From positions 1 to 27,697 of IMG/VR virus record IMGVR_UViG_3300008516_000118: 27,697 nt of DNA; one strand, given 5' to 3'. A program made the translations under genes and the position numbers. This DNA is from a virus. Below the pieces are notes generated by a model, which saw only the letters and a list, made by a program, of their open reading frames with translations, ran no database searches and was not told where the DNA came from. Positions 1-6,865 of this stretch are shown in pieces; positions within the stretch are counted from its first letter, which is position 1; every line of letters starts with the position of its first letter.

Positions 1-153
1 TTCGCAGACGCGATGGTGGAGGTATATACAAAATGGCCAGACAGAATCAAAAAATTACGGGGGAGAGATTATACGCTTGTAGAAGTTCCGCAAGGGGAAA
101 CGGCATACCGCCTGCGCCCTGCGCTCAAGAAGGTGTTGGGGGAATCGAGATGA
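1..153 (+). CDS. C-terminal end of an upstream gene, cut by the window edge
   Basis: Frame 1 is open from base 1 to a TGA at 151-153 and gives about 50 residues with protein-like composition, including a segment reading TKWPDRIKKLRGRDYTLVEV. The stop overlaps a downstream ATG at 150. No family is recognised. An in-frame ATG lies at 13, so a tiny complete gene is possible, but the open frame reaching the edge makes a truncated gene more likely. Confidence 0.55.
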   Translation, partial: FADAMVEVYTKWPDRIKKLRGRDYTLVEVPQGETAYRLRPALKKVLGESR

Positions 154-169
154 GAGATAGAATTGATGA

Positions 170-478
170 ATGGATTGCCATGAAGGGGAAATGGTATTTT
201 CATTTCAGGCGACTTGCCCGCTTGTGGCGACATATCGAGAATACTTTATGGAAGCTACTGACTTCTTTGGCTATGGACGCCAGTTCTTGTGGGATGCAGA
301 ATCATTCCGTGGAGTCAGTGTTCATATTGGAATGGAACTTTGCAAGCTTGCAGAAGATTGCCTAAAGAGAGCAAGAAGCGGAGCAAAGATAGCTAAGGAC
401 GGAGGAGTTGAATCTGCAATATATCTTCTAAGAAAGATTGAAGAACAAGAGCAGAAACTCAAGGAGATAAGAGGCTAA
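170..478 (+). CDS. Small hypothetical protein, 102 aa
   Basis: I do not recognise a family. The frame is preceded by a stop at 167-169, so ATG 170 is the first possible start. ATG 191, just after an AAGGGGAA stretch, is an alternative that would shorten the N-terminus. The C-terminal third is charged and helical with Glu/Lys heptad-like spacing. The last base of its stop overlaps the next ATG (TAATG), implying translational coupling in an operon. This frame was preferred over the overlapping frame ending at 365, which is rich in Trp/Cys/Leu with no domain-like pattern. Function unknown. Confidence 0.6.
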   Translation: MDCHEGEMVFSFQATCPLVATYREYFMEATDFFGYGRQFLWDAESFRGVSVHIGMELCKLAEDCLKRARSGAKIAKDGGVESAIYLLRKIEEQEQKLKEIRG

Positions 479-723
479 TGAGTTCAGCTTGCAACACATG
501 TTCTATAAGCGCAGTACATAAGCAGAAGATTTGCCGTCCATGCGAATGTCATTTGTTTGAAGTAGAAAAGAGATTCTACTGGCATGGCTTAGATGCAACA
601 TTCAAGTTTATAGAGAATACAAAAATAAGCAATGAGTTCAAAGTTGGTCTTGAAGAAAAGGAACTCAAGACACTTGAAGAATTAGATGAATATTTTGGTC
701 ACTATGAGGAGGAGGAAGAATAG
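478..723 (+). CDS. Small Cys-rich hypothetical protein, 81 aa
   Basis: The N-terminus carries paired cysteines (C-x2-C near residues 5-8 and a C-x2-C-x-C cluster near 19-24), consistent with a small zinc-binding knuckle. The C-terminus is very acidic and ends in a run of five Glu. The start overlaps the previous stop as TAATG, and the stop overlaps the next start at 723. No enzyme motif is visible. The role is unknown. A DNA- or protein-binding accessory factor is only a guess from the zinc-knuckle pattern. Confidence 0.65.
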   Translation: MSSACNTCSISAVHKQKICRPCECHLFEVEKRFYWHGLDATFKFIENTKISNEFKVGLEEKELKTLEELDEYFGHYEEEEE

Positions 724-1100
724 TGGCGCGAGTTATCAAGCGCAAAGGTCATAGCTTAAAAGTCACTGGTGATAAATCAATTGTCATTGAGGGCTGGTGG
801 TCTGGCGAATTAAAAGAGATGCATGAGTTTCCTTCTGATAATGACACAAGAGAAATCAATTGTGATGAAGTTTCACTTTGTGCAGATTGCAGACATGACG
901 CATGTATCAGAAAAGGTCAGTGTGACATCATGCACAACGCGGCTTGGCGGTGGGGCACCAACGGAGCAAGAAGTTTTCTTAAACTAAAAGGACATGGAGA
1001 TATAACTCCAAAAATGCTCAAGCGAATAAAACGCAAATGTGCTAAGCCGCTCAAAAAGTGCAGACGAATCAAAATTATTGTTTCTGAGAATGGGAGGTAG
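723..1100 (+). CDS. Hypothetical Cys-rich basic protein, 125 aa
   Basis: GTG start at 723 directly after the previous stop, with the purine-rich GAGGAGGAAG at 710-719 as ribosome site. The centre holds several Cys and His residues (pattern C-x2-C-x3-C-x5-C between about residues 53 and 67) that could bind a metal. The C-terminus is strongly basic (KRIKRKCAKPLKKCRRIK). No known family is recognised. A nucleic-acid-binding role would fit the composition but nothing more specific can be said. Confidence 0.65.
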   Translation: MARVIKRKGHSLKVTGDKSIVIEGWWSGELKEMHEFPSDNDTREINCDEVSLCADCRHDACIRKGQCDIMHNAAWRWGTNGARSFLKLKGHGDITPKMLKRIKRKCAKPLKKCRRIKIIVSENGR

Positions 1101-1102
1101 GA

Positions 1103-1336
1103 ATGAGAAACGGTCCGCATGATGTTGTGAAGAATGACTGGGACCATCTTACTCAGCGAGAGATTGATTTGGTCTACAAGTTAGATGACATGGATAAGAC
1201 TGTAGATTCTCACGAAGCTGAATTTCTCAATCAAGCAATTACTAAGCTGAAAGAGCAAGGCGAAGATGGAGCTAAGTTTTCTGCTAAGCAAAGAAACTGG
1301 ATTCATCAAATGGCAGAAAAATATCTTGGAGGTTAG
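1103..1336 (+). CDS. Small hypothetical protein, 77 aa
   Basis: ATG start 1103 with a GGGAGG site at 1091-1096. The product is helical and charged, ending in KQRNWIHQMAEKYLGG. The KQxxWI segment resembles short helical motifs common in small phage proteins, but I cannot assign a family. It lies two bases after the preceding gene and one base before the next. Confidence 0.65.
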   Translation: MRNGPHDVVKNDWDHLTQREIDLVYKLDDMDKTVDSHEAEFLNQAITKLKEQGEDGAKFSAKQRNWIHQMAEKYLGG

Positions 1337-1337
1337 T

Positions 1338-1547
1338 ATGGGATTTATGCAGGAAATATTCAGAGAAGTTTTATCAGGTGCAGTAGGCAATTTACAGAAG
1401 TCTTATCTGCAAAGAGTAAAGCCTGCTGAGAAATTCAGTAAAGATTTTAAGGATGGATTTATCTCTGCTGTTGAAACTCTTAAGTTAATACAAAACGAAA
1501 TGATTGAGAAAGCAAAGAAGATTGACGAAGAGGAAAAATATCCGTGA
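1338..1547 (+). CDS. Small hypothetical helical protein, 69 aa
   Basis: The open frame extends back to 1266, but ATG 1338 is preferred because it follows GGAGG at 1328-1332 and begins just after the previous stop, so the longer version would overlap the upstream gene by 70 bases. The protein is predicted helical, with a C-terminus rich in Lys/Glu. The end overlaps the next gene's GTGA. Function unknown. Confidence 0.6.
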   Translation: MGFMQEIFREVLSGAVGNLQKSYLQRVKPAEKFSKDFKDGFISAVETLKLIQNEMIEKAKKIDEEEKYP

Positions 1548-1750
1548 TAAAGCAGATAGGTCAAAAGAATGAATCTTCTAAGGTTCGCTGTGATTGCGGC
1601 CATGTGTTTTGGTGTGACCCTTTGAGTGAGGATAACTTAGTTAGAATAAAAAGAGAGCAGCATATTATTCTTGTTCCGTGCTGTCCTAATTGTACTCACA
1701 TAGATTATGAATGGGCTAAGGCAACTTATGAGAAAGAGAAGCATCAATGA
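1544..1750 (+). CDS. Small zinc-ribbon protein, 68 aa
   Basis: GTG start in a GTGATAA overlap with the preceding gene. Two Cys pairs are visible: C-D-C (residues 16-18) with a further Cys at 24, and C-C-P-N-C (46-50), spaced as in a rubredoxin-type zinc ribbon. Length fits a stand-alone ribbon. It overlaps the next gene by ATGA. Such small ribbons are frequent in phage accessory operons, usually without known function. Confidence 0.65.
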   Translation: MIKQIGQKNESSKVRCDCGHVFWCDPLSEDNLVRIKREQHIILVPCCPNCTHIDYEWAKATYEKEKHQ

Positions 1751-2139
1751 AAATACATGTAGCTTCATTTTTTGAGCCGCAAAATCATCGAGGCAGGCCG
1801 CTCTCGATTGCAATGTGTCAGCCCAAAAAATTCCAGGACATCAAAATCATAACTTGCCTTTTACCAACCTGGAGCTTAGTCAGCAGATATAGAACCGGAA
1901 AGATAACTAAAGAAGAGTACGAACAAATCTACGAGGATAAAATCCTTAAACATCTGACGCCATATATTCTCATATCTCAGATACTTGATGCTGTAGGCAA
2001 AAGAATAAAAGAAGCAACATTGCTTTGCTGGGAAAAAGAAGGCGAGTTCTGTCATAGAACTTTAGTATATAAATGGCTCGAAAAACAGAAAAAAGAAAGG
2101 CCAGGTATTTGGGAAGTTGAACTCGGAGAAATGCACTAA
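1747..2139 (+). CDS. DUF488-like family protein, 130 aa
   Basis: The C-terminal half contains LLCWEKEGEFCHRTLVYKWL, which matches the conserved end of DUF488-type proteins (Leu-Leu-Cys-x-Glu ... Cys-His-Arg). The N-terminal part is shorter and more divergent than the typical cellular family but shows the expected alternation of strands and helices. Biochemical function of the family is not established. Start ATG 1747 overlaps the preceding stop as ATGA, and the stop overlaps the next ATG (TAATG). Confidence is good for the family, none for function. Confidence 0.7.
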   Translation: MKIHVASFFEPQNHRGRPLSIAMCQPKKFQDIKIITCLLPTWSLVSRYRTGKITKEEYEQIYEDKILKHLTPYILISQILDAVGKRIKEATLLCWEKEGEFCHRTLVYKWLEKQKKERPGIWEVELGEMH

Positions 2140-2237
2140 TGTTCAAGTATAAACGAAAGATATTGAGAAAAGGCGAGAAGGCAAAGCGCAAACCGATAGA
2201 AAAAAGTTATAGTGAATTGCTTGTTCTTGCAGCATAA
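2139..2237 (+). CDS. Very small basic protein, 32 aa
   Basis: Starts in a TAATG overlap with the DUF488-like gene and ends 13 bases before the next ATG. The peptide (MFKYKRKILRKGEKAKRKPI at its start) is highly basic. The coupling and the fit between its neighbours suggest a real gene. The composition suggests nucleic-acid contact, but it could be a non-functional filler. Confidence 0.45.
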   Translation: MFKYKRKILRKGEKAKRKPIEKSYSELLVLAA

Positions 2238-2250
2238 GGAGAGAGATAAC

Positions 2251-2499
2251 ATGGAGCGAAAAGATTATCATTACGTAATTGTGTACAATCGTTCTGATGC
2301 TACTATGTTTCGGCTTAAGTCACTTGGGGCGCTTGGAGAATTTGTCAGAACAAAAGCGGATAACAAAACTGTTAGCATTGTTCAACCAAATGATAATGTA
2401 GTCGAGCTTGCTTATGCAAGAGCCGAAGCAAGAGGATTGAACTGGGATTTAGGAATAAACTTGACAGCTGAGGAAGGATTGAGAGCTAATGCAGATTAG
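2251..2499 (+). CDS. Small hypothetical protein, 82 aa
   Basis: ATG 2251 follows AAGGAGAG at 2236-2243. The frame is open further upstream to 2212 but that part would overlap the preceding small gene. The N-terminus (ERKDYHYVIVYNRSDATMFR) looks like a beta strand followed by a turn, and the rest is mixed. No family recognised. It overlaps the macrodomain gene by 11 bases. Confidence 0.6.
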   Translation: MERKDYHYVIVYNRSDATMFRLKSLGALGEFVRTKADNKTVSIVQPNDNVVELAYARAEARGLNWDLGINLTAEEGLRANAD

Positions 2500-3010
2500 A
2501 ACTTGTGACATTTGGGATTTGAAAGAGACGCATGCGATTTGTATACCAACAAACTTGGGATGGAAAAATGATGGCTCAAATGTCATGGGTAGAGGATTGG
2601 CTAAGCAAGCAGCAAGAAGATTCCGTAAGCTTCCAAAATTTATTGGCAATTCTTATCGGCAGATACAAACCAAATTTCATACTGGAGTTTCTGAAATCTC
2701 AATCAATCAATTAGCTCCTATCATTTCTACAATAATGAATGGAACTGAACTCATAATGATTCCATCAAAGAAGTTAGTTAAGCCCCCATATCTCTCATGG
2801 AAACAGAAGTCAGATGCTCGTTTGATTTCAAGAGCGTTGTGGCATCTTCGAGAGGATATACTTGGCGATAAATTTCATCGCATGTTTTTTGCCGTGCCTC
2901 TAATTGGTGCTGGCAATGGACAGCTTAGCGATGAATTATCTCAGAGCATTGTTGAGTCTGTTCTTGGTAATGTTCCTGGTGTTGAACTTATAAAATGGAA
3001 CGGGGGTTAG
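2489..3010 (+). CDS. Macrodomain (ADP-ribose-binding) protein, 173 aa
   Basis: The order of motifs fits a viral macrodomain of the ADP-ribose-1''-phosphate phosphatase type: an N-terminal strand with ICIPTNLGW (17-25), then NVMGRGLAKQAARRF (31-45), the glycine-rich loop that follows the conserved Asn and binds ADP-ribose, a mid segment ELIMIPSKK, and a late PLIGAGNGQLS, equivalent to the P-x-I-G-x-G-x-G loop around the diphosphate. Length matches a stand-alone macrodomain. Known macrodomains bind or remove ADP-ribose from proteins, nucleic acids or metabolites. An ART-fold protein is encoded 1.7 kb downstream in the same operon, which suggests linked ADP-ribose chemistry or defence against host ADP-ribosylation. 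Substrate is not determined by the sequence. Confidence 0.75.
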   Translation: MQIRTCDIWDLKETHAICIPTNLGWKNDGSNVMGRGLAKQAARRFRKLPKFIGNSYRQIQTKFHTGVSEISINQLAPIISTIMNGTELIMIPSKKLVKPPYLSWKQKSDARLISRALWHLREDILGDKFHRMFFAVPLIGAGNGQLSDELSQSIVESVLGNVPGVELIKWNGG

Positions 3011-3011
3011 A

Positions 3012-3266
3012 GTGAGAATAAAGTTACTTGAAGCATCAGACAAAATGTTGCTGGCTTTGAAGGTAAAAAACATTCCTGATTTGAAAGAAAGACTTGAAGA
3101 ATTTGAACTTGCAATCGTTGAAGAGAAAATACATCTTGCTGAGTCCAAACGAGCTGGCTGTAACTCAGAACTTAATAATTTAGGTAAACGAAAAGTTGAG
3201 TTATGCAATATCATTGATGTTCGGCGAACAGAGCAAGAAAAGATTAGAGGTCGAAGTAAAAAATGA
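3012..3266 (+). CDS. Small coiled-coil hypothetical protein, 84 aa
   Basis: GTG start one base after the macrodomain stop, with GGGGG at 3002-3006 as a weak site. The sequence is almost entirely charged helix (LKERLEEFELAIVEEKIHLA) with heptad spacing suggestive of coiled coil. No catalytic motif. It overlaps the next gene by ATGA. Confidence 0.6.
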   Translation: MRIKLLEASDKMLLALKVKNIPDLKERLEEFELAIVEEKIHLAESKRAGCNSELNNLGKRKVELCNIIDVRRTEQEKIRGRSKK

Positions 3267-3682
3267 CAGAGTTCAAATGCAACAAATGTCATGGCACAAG
3301 TTTTTCTGTCTTGGCAAATCAAGGAGAAATGATTTGCAGGGGTTGTGGAAAGCATTTTGATATTTTCGTAACTCAACTTAAGATGCCAGCTGTGACAAAA
3401 AAAGAGATACGAGAAAGGCTGGCTGCACTTGAGCACGAACAATGGATACACTGGACTAAGTACATGATAGAAAACTTGACTACTGAAAATATTCTTTTGT
3501 GGCGTAAAGAGATTGAAGCTGTATACGAAGAATTATCAGAGAAACAAAAAGATTCTGATAGAGAATGGGCAGATAAAGTATTATCTATAATTGCTCAATA
3601 TGTAATTGAACCTGGAGGTGCTGAATGTCATTTGCCAAAGCGCAAGAGCGAAAGCAAAAGCAGATTCAAGCGGAGACGTTGA
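3263..3682 (+). CDS. Zinc-ribbon protein with RyR-like helical domain, 139 aa
   Basis: Residues 6-30 form a zinc ribbon (CNKC and CRGC). Residues about 50-120 contain LAALEHEQWIHWTKYM followed by a Trp-Arg helix and KDSDREWADKVLSI. This L-x-x-x-E-H-E-x-W ... K-x-x-D-R-x-W-A pattern resembles the RyR-type domain found in many phage and bacterial proteins of unknown role. The C-terminus is a basic tail. The gene overlaps the next one by 58 bases. The zinc ribbon call is firm, the RyR similarity is by pattern only. Confidence 0.6.
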   Translation: MTEFKCNKCHGTSFSVLANQGEMICRGCGKHFDIFVTQLKMPAVTKKEIRERLAALEHEQWIHWTKYMIENLTTENILLWRKEIEAVYEELSEKQKDSDREWADKVLSIIAQYVIEPGGAECHLPKRKSESKSRFKRRR

Positions 3683-3954
3683 AGAGTCTTAAACAGCAAG
3701 TAGCAGATTTGAAAGATGAAATTAAAAAGAACAAAACTCCTCTTCGCTTGAAGGCAGAACAGCTCCAAGCAAGAATATTAGAACTTGAGAAAGAGAAGCT
3801 ACACGTTGAATTAAAATTAGGTTCTGTACAGCGTGAGAATGCTGGACTCAAGAAAGAAGTAGAAAAGCAGTGCATGGGATTTGCAGATATTGAAAGAAAA
3901 CGTGAAATGCTTAAGGAGAGTAAGGATGCAAGTGACAAACATTCAAGCATCTAA
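3625..3954 (+). CDS. Coiled-coil hypothetical protein, 109 aa
   Basis: ATG 3625 follows GGAGGTG at 3614-3620. Nearly the whole product is predicted helix with leucine heptads (KQQVADLKDEIKKNKT, LQARILELEKEKLHVELKL). It overlaps both neighbours, 58 bases upstream and 29 bases with the following synthase-like gene. A structural or adaptor role is possible but unsupported. Confidence 0.6.
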   Translation: MSFAKAQERKQKQIQAETLKSLKQQVADLKDEIKKNKTPLRLKAEQLQARILELEKEKLHVELKLGSVQRENAGLKKEVEKQCMGFADIERKREMLKESKDASDKHSSI

Positions 3955-4633
3955 TCTGAGTGATATTTGGTTCAAGCTACTTGATAAAGTAGTTGATAGC
4001 GGAAGAGTCTACGAAGTTGGAGATGGACCATACGCAGGAAAGAAAAGACTTGAACTTGAGTTTGCCGTACTCAATGTCCACTGTCCATGGCAAAAGCTTT
4101 GGCCTGACTTAGAGCCACCACTTTTTTCTATAGAAGATTTTGAAGAATATATTGATTGGCTTTTATCAGGAATGAAGAAAGAATTCAAAAGCTATCGGCC
4201 AACAAAGGATTACGAGTTGCTGTTTGAATCTATTCCTGAATTCAGTGTAGTAAAAAATTTAGATATAGATTTTTCTCCAATTGGTTTGCTTATTGCCAAG
4301 TATAAACGCGATGGATTCAAAACAAATCGTGCTTGCATTGAGCTTGCAGACAAGTCGGATATTGCCAGGGCATTTCCTATTTGCATTAGATTGATTGATA
4401 CAAAGGTATTGTATAACAGACTCCATTTCTTTGTATACTTTCGCTCTTGGGATTTGTGGAATGAATTCTCTTTTGATTTAGCGGTCCTTGAGCGTATTAA
4501 GCTTTACGTAGCTGAGCGTATAGGTGTTGAAAGCGGAGAACTTGTGGCTTGTTCGAAGGGCATCCACTTATACGAAAAGAGTTGGAAGAAAGCCGAAGAG
4601 ATAGTTGGACGAGAGATTCAATTCAAACTCTGA
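3926..4633 (+). CDS. Thymidylate-synthase-fold protein, paralogue A (Asp variant), 235 aa
   Basis: ATG 3926 follows AAGGAG at 3913-3918. The frame reaches 3881 but without a ribosome site. The C-terminal half aligns with thymidylate synthase: FPICIRLIDT with C153 at the nucleophile position, YFRSWDLW with R173 at the dUMP-phosphate Arg, FSFDLAV with D184 where ThyA has Asn, and HLYE (H214, Y216) at the sugar-binding His-x-Tyr. Asp at the Asn position is the hallmark of dCMP hydroxymethylases (T4 gp42) and makes Lactobacillus casei TS accept dCMP, so dCMP is the predicted substrate. It lacks the Y-x-YG-x-R segment that paralogue B keeps, so it could instead be degenerate. The ART-like gene follows, then paralogue B. 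Confidence 0.72.
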   Translation: MQVTNIQASNLSDIWFKLLDKVVDSGRVYEVGDGPYAGKKRLELEFAVLNVHCPWQKLWPDLEPPLFSIEDFEEYIDWLLSGMKKEFKSYRPTKDYELLFESIPEFSVVKNLDIDFSPIGLLIAKYKRDGFKTNRACIELADKSDIARAFPICIRLIDTKVLYNRLHFFVYFRSWDLWNEFSFDLAVLERIKLYVAERIGVESGELVACSKGIHLYEKSWKKAEEIVGREIQFKL

Positions 4634-4670
4634 TAGATGGTATGCAAAGCAAGTTCAGGAGGAATTAGAA

Positions 4671-5366
4671 TTGAAATTATATCATGGGACAAGTGCCAAG
4701 CGAGTTTGGCAAATTACAAAAAAGGGTATACGTCCAAGAAGTCTAACTGGTAAATCTAACTGGAATGAAGTTCCAGAATTCAAATCAAGAAACGATATGG
4801 TATATTTGACTTCTTGCTATCCGCTTTATTTTGCTGTGTGCTGTACAGAAGGAAATAGAATAGGTATAGTTGAAATAGATACAGACAAACTTGATGTCAA
4901 TAAGCTGTTTCCTGACGAAGATGTTATTGCTCAAATTCTTTCGGAGCAAACGGGTGTTTCGTTAAAAGAAACACACTCAAAAGTTAAAGCAAAACTCTTG
5001 TATATGCACGACCAGTGGGAAACTTCGCTGCAAGCCATGGGCACTTGTTGTTATCACGGACTCATTCTTCCTGAAGCATTGACGCGCTATGCGTTGATTG
5101 ACTTGAAAGGCAGAGGACAATTGATGCTCAGCATGTTAGACCCTGCCATTGCTATTCGCAATTATCAAATTAAAGGAGAGTATTATAAAGCTTTTGTTGC
5201 TTGGGTTTTTGGAGATAGAGAAATTCTGCCTCAGTATGAAGAAACGAAAATGTTTATTGATGCAGGTATTCCAGGATTGGAAAGGCAATTCAAGTTCTGG
5301 GAAGAACAGCAGTCAAATCGTAATGGAATTGTTGTCGTTGAACTCTCGAAAGGAAAGAAGAAATGA
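4671..5366 (+). CDS. ADP-ribosyltransferase-fold protein, 231 aa
   Basis: The frame is open from 4605, but no ATG exists upstream and AGGAGG at 4657-4662 sits eight bases before TTG 4671, giving a product that begins MKLYHGTSAKRVWQITKKGI. The pattern H5 (YHGTS), a helix ending KKGIRPRS, Y45 (MVYLTS), a strand IGIVEIDTDKL, and E135 (ILPEALTRY) matches the H-Y-E order of the KptA/Tpt1 and DarT-like branch of ADP-ribosyltransferases. Members use NAD+ to modify protein, DNA or RNA, or remove a 2'-phosphate from RNA. The target here is unknown. The C-terminal 80 residues are unassigned. The gene sits between two TS-like paralogues and overlaps the second by ATGA. Confidence 0.65.
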   Translation: MKLYHGTSAKRVWQITKKGIRPRSLTGKSNWNEVPEFKSRNDMVYLTSCYPLYFAVCCTEGNRIGIVEIDTDKLDVNKLFPDEDVIAQILSEQTGVSLKETHSKVKAKLLYMHDQWETSLQAMGTCCYHGLILPEALTRYALIDLKGRGQLMLSMLDPAIAIRNYQIKGEYYKAFVAWVFGDREILPQYEETKMFIDAGIPGLERQFKFWEEQQSNRNGIVVVELSKGKKK

Positions 5367-6073
5367 AAGTTGTTTCAATCAATGCATTCGATTTAGATGA
5401 CCTTTGGTTTAAGCTGCTTTGCGCTGTCATTGATTTTGGCCACATCTATACAATCACAAGAGGTTCATATGAAGGCCAGAAGCGACTTGAGTTTGATATG
5501 GTATACTTGCAAGTTGAAAAGCCAAGTAGTCAGATTATTCCTATTATTCCAGAAGGTATGAACATTCCGCCGCCGACTGATATGGCATACGTAGAAAGAT
5601 ATATGAGTTATATTTTAAGTGGAAAGGAAGTAGAAGGTGAAGATTATACTTATGGAGAACGTTTGACAGAAGCGACTGAAGGTTCGGATGAAACGTTGAA
5701 TCAAATACTTGAAGTAATTAGAATGTATAAAGAAGATGGTTTTGGTACAAATCAGGCGTGCATGGAAGTTGCTATGCCTTGGGATTTAATGATGGAATCT
5801 CCTCCTTGTTTGCGCTTGATTGATACTCGAATCAGATATGGCAAACTTCACTTCTTTGTATATTTTCGTTCTTGGGATTTGTGGGGAGGCCTGCCACCCA
5901 ATCTTGCTGGCATTCAAAAGCTCAAGGAATTTATGGCCGAAGAAATTGGAGTAGAGGATGGCCAACTCTTTGCAGCATCAAAAGGATTGCATCTCTATGA
6001 TTATAATTGGCCTCATGCTGAGCTAAGAACTGGAAAGAAGATTTCACTTGAAGGTAGGACAGAGGTTTCGTGA
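5363..6073 (+). CDS. Thymidylate-synthase-like protein, paralogue B (Asn variant), 236 aa
   Basis: ATG 5363 overlaps the ART-like stop. The match to thymidylate synthase is clear: YTYGERL (95-101) equals the Y-x-YG-x-R segment, SPPCLRLIDTRI has the catalytic Cys at C149, YFRSWDLWGGLPPNLAG has R169 and N180 at the phosphate-binding Arg and the uracil-reading Asn (compare ThyA QRSVDVFLGLPFNIA), and HLYD gives H210/Y212. The expected substrate is dUMP, with methylenetetrahydrofolate as donor, yielding dTMP or a hydroxymethyl product. It is shorter than E. coli ThyA (264 aa), like archaeal and phage forms. It shares long near-identical stretches with paralogue A, so the pair arose by duplication. 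Confidence 0.78.
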   Translation: MKVVSINAFDLDDLWFKLLCAVIDFGHIYTITRGSYEGQKRLEFDMVYLQVEKPSSQIIPIIPEGMNIPPPTDMAYVERYMSYILSGKEVEGEDYTYGERLTEATEGSDETLNQILEVIRMYKEDGFGTNQACMEVAMPWDLMMESPPCLRLIDTRIRYGKLHFFVYFRSWDLWGGLPPNLAGIQKLKEFMAEEIGVEDGQLFAASKGLHLYDYNWPHAELRTGKKISLEGRTEVS

Positions 6074-6630
6074 TAGAAGCAATCAAAACAAAAGAGCAAA
6101 GCGTAGAGCTTTTCAGAGCAGGCTACTTTGGCAATCGTGTGCGACAATGGAATACTCTCGAAGAGTTGGATGCGGACCCCTTTGATGGCTTAGTTGTATT
6201 ACGGCAAAGAAGCCGCCCTGCTGGCGGTAGAGGCATAACTATCTATGATATTGAGAAGAAACACGCATCAAAGGTCCTAAGCTCTCAGGCGTGTATAGGA
6301 CAGCCTATCAGTTCTTTCTATTTCAATGAAGCAATCATTCCATCTGACGTTTTATTTCAAGGCGAGATTTGCAGAACAATCAAAGGTTTGTACTTGCTTT
6401 ATTCTACACTTCCAATGCACATGCACGATGCTTTGCTGAAAGAGCCAAAGCACGCCTTTGGATTGAAAGCCAGGTTGTTGATGGAGTACTTCCTCGATTC
6501 TTCTGGCTTGATTTGTATTTATGAATTTCTTGAGCGATTTGATGACCATGTAGTGGAGTTTACTTGTTGCTCAAAATCGTTTGGTGATTTGGGCTGGAGA
6601 ACTATCATTTGGGAATGTAGAGGATTTTGA
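6070..6630 (+). CDS. Hypothetical protein, 186 aa
   Basis: GTG start in a GTGA overlap with the TS-like gene. The N-terminus reads LFRAGYFGNRVRQWNTLEEL, then a strand-rich part with GGRGITIYDIEKK, then Cys-containing strands near the C-terminus (FTCCSKSFGDLGWRTIIWEC). I do not recognise the family. Its tight coupling to the TS-like/ART-like genes makes a role in the same nucleotide or ADP-ribose pathway plausible, but nothing in the sequence shows it. Confidence 0.6.
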   Translation: MIEAIKTKEQSVELFRAGYFGNRVRQWNTLEELDADPFDGLVVLRQRSRPAGGRGITIYDIEKKHASKVLSSQACIGQPISSFYFNEAIIPSDVLFQGEICRTIKGLYLLYSTLPMHMHDALLKEPKHAFGLKARLLMEYFLDSSGLICIYEFLERFDDHVVEFTCCSKSFGDLGWRTIIWECRGF

Positions 6631-6631
6631 A

Positions 6632-6865
6632 ATGTTAAAAATCAAAACGCTGAAAAAGAAATTGAAGCCAAAGACGCTCAAGATAAAAGAGCTAAAGAAG
6701 AAAGAATTGAAAGTCAAGCAGATTGCTGGCACTAAAATATATGCTGGTAAGGGACTCAAAATAATATCTTGCTCAGATTGTGGCAAAAACATGGAAGTAG
6801 GAAGAGAAGCAAAAGCTGGACGTTGCAAAACATGTACTCAGAAAATGCTTTCAGGAGAAGGCTAA
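6632..6865 (+). CDS. Lys-rich zinc-ribbon protein, 77 aa
   Basis: ATG 6632 lies one base after the previous stop. The frame extends to 6581 but that would overlap a longer gene. Residues 1-30 are a simple Lys/Leu/Ile repeat (KTLKKKLKPKTLKIKELKKK). The C-terminus has two CxxC pairs (CSDC, CKTC) forming a zinc ribbon. The basic tail plus ribbon suggests nucleic-acid binding. It ends in a TAATG overlap. Confidence 0.6.
   Translation: MLKIKTLKKKLKPKTLKIKELKKKELKVKQIAGTKIYAGKGLKIISCSDCGKNMEVGREAKAGRCKTCTQKMLSGEG

Noticed and set aside
33-365. Overlapping 110-aa frame at the left end
   Set aside because: It overlaps both the partial gene (1-153) and the better-supported 170-478 frame, has no clear start site, and its composition is that of an out-of-frame shadow.
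917-1147. Minus-strand frames, here and throughout (for example 2936-3451, 14754-15179, 16709-17119)
   Set aside because: All lie antisense to well-supported + strand genes, are rich in Ser/Phe/Cys/Leu as typical shadows, and lack ribosome sites.
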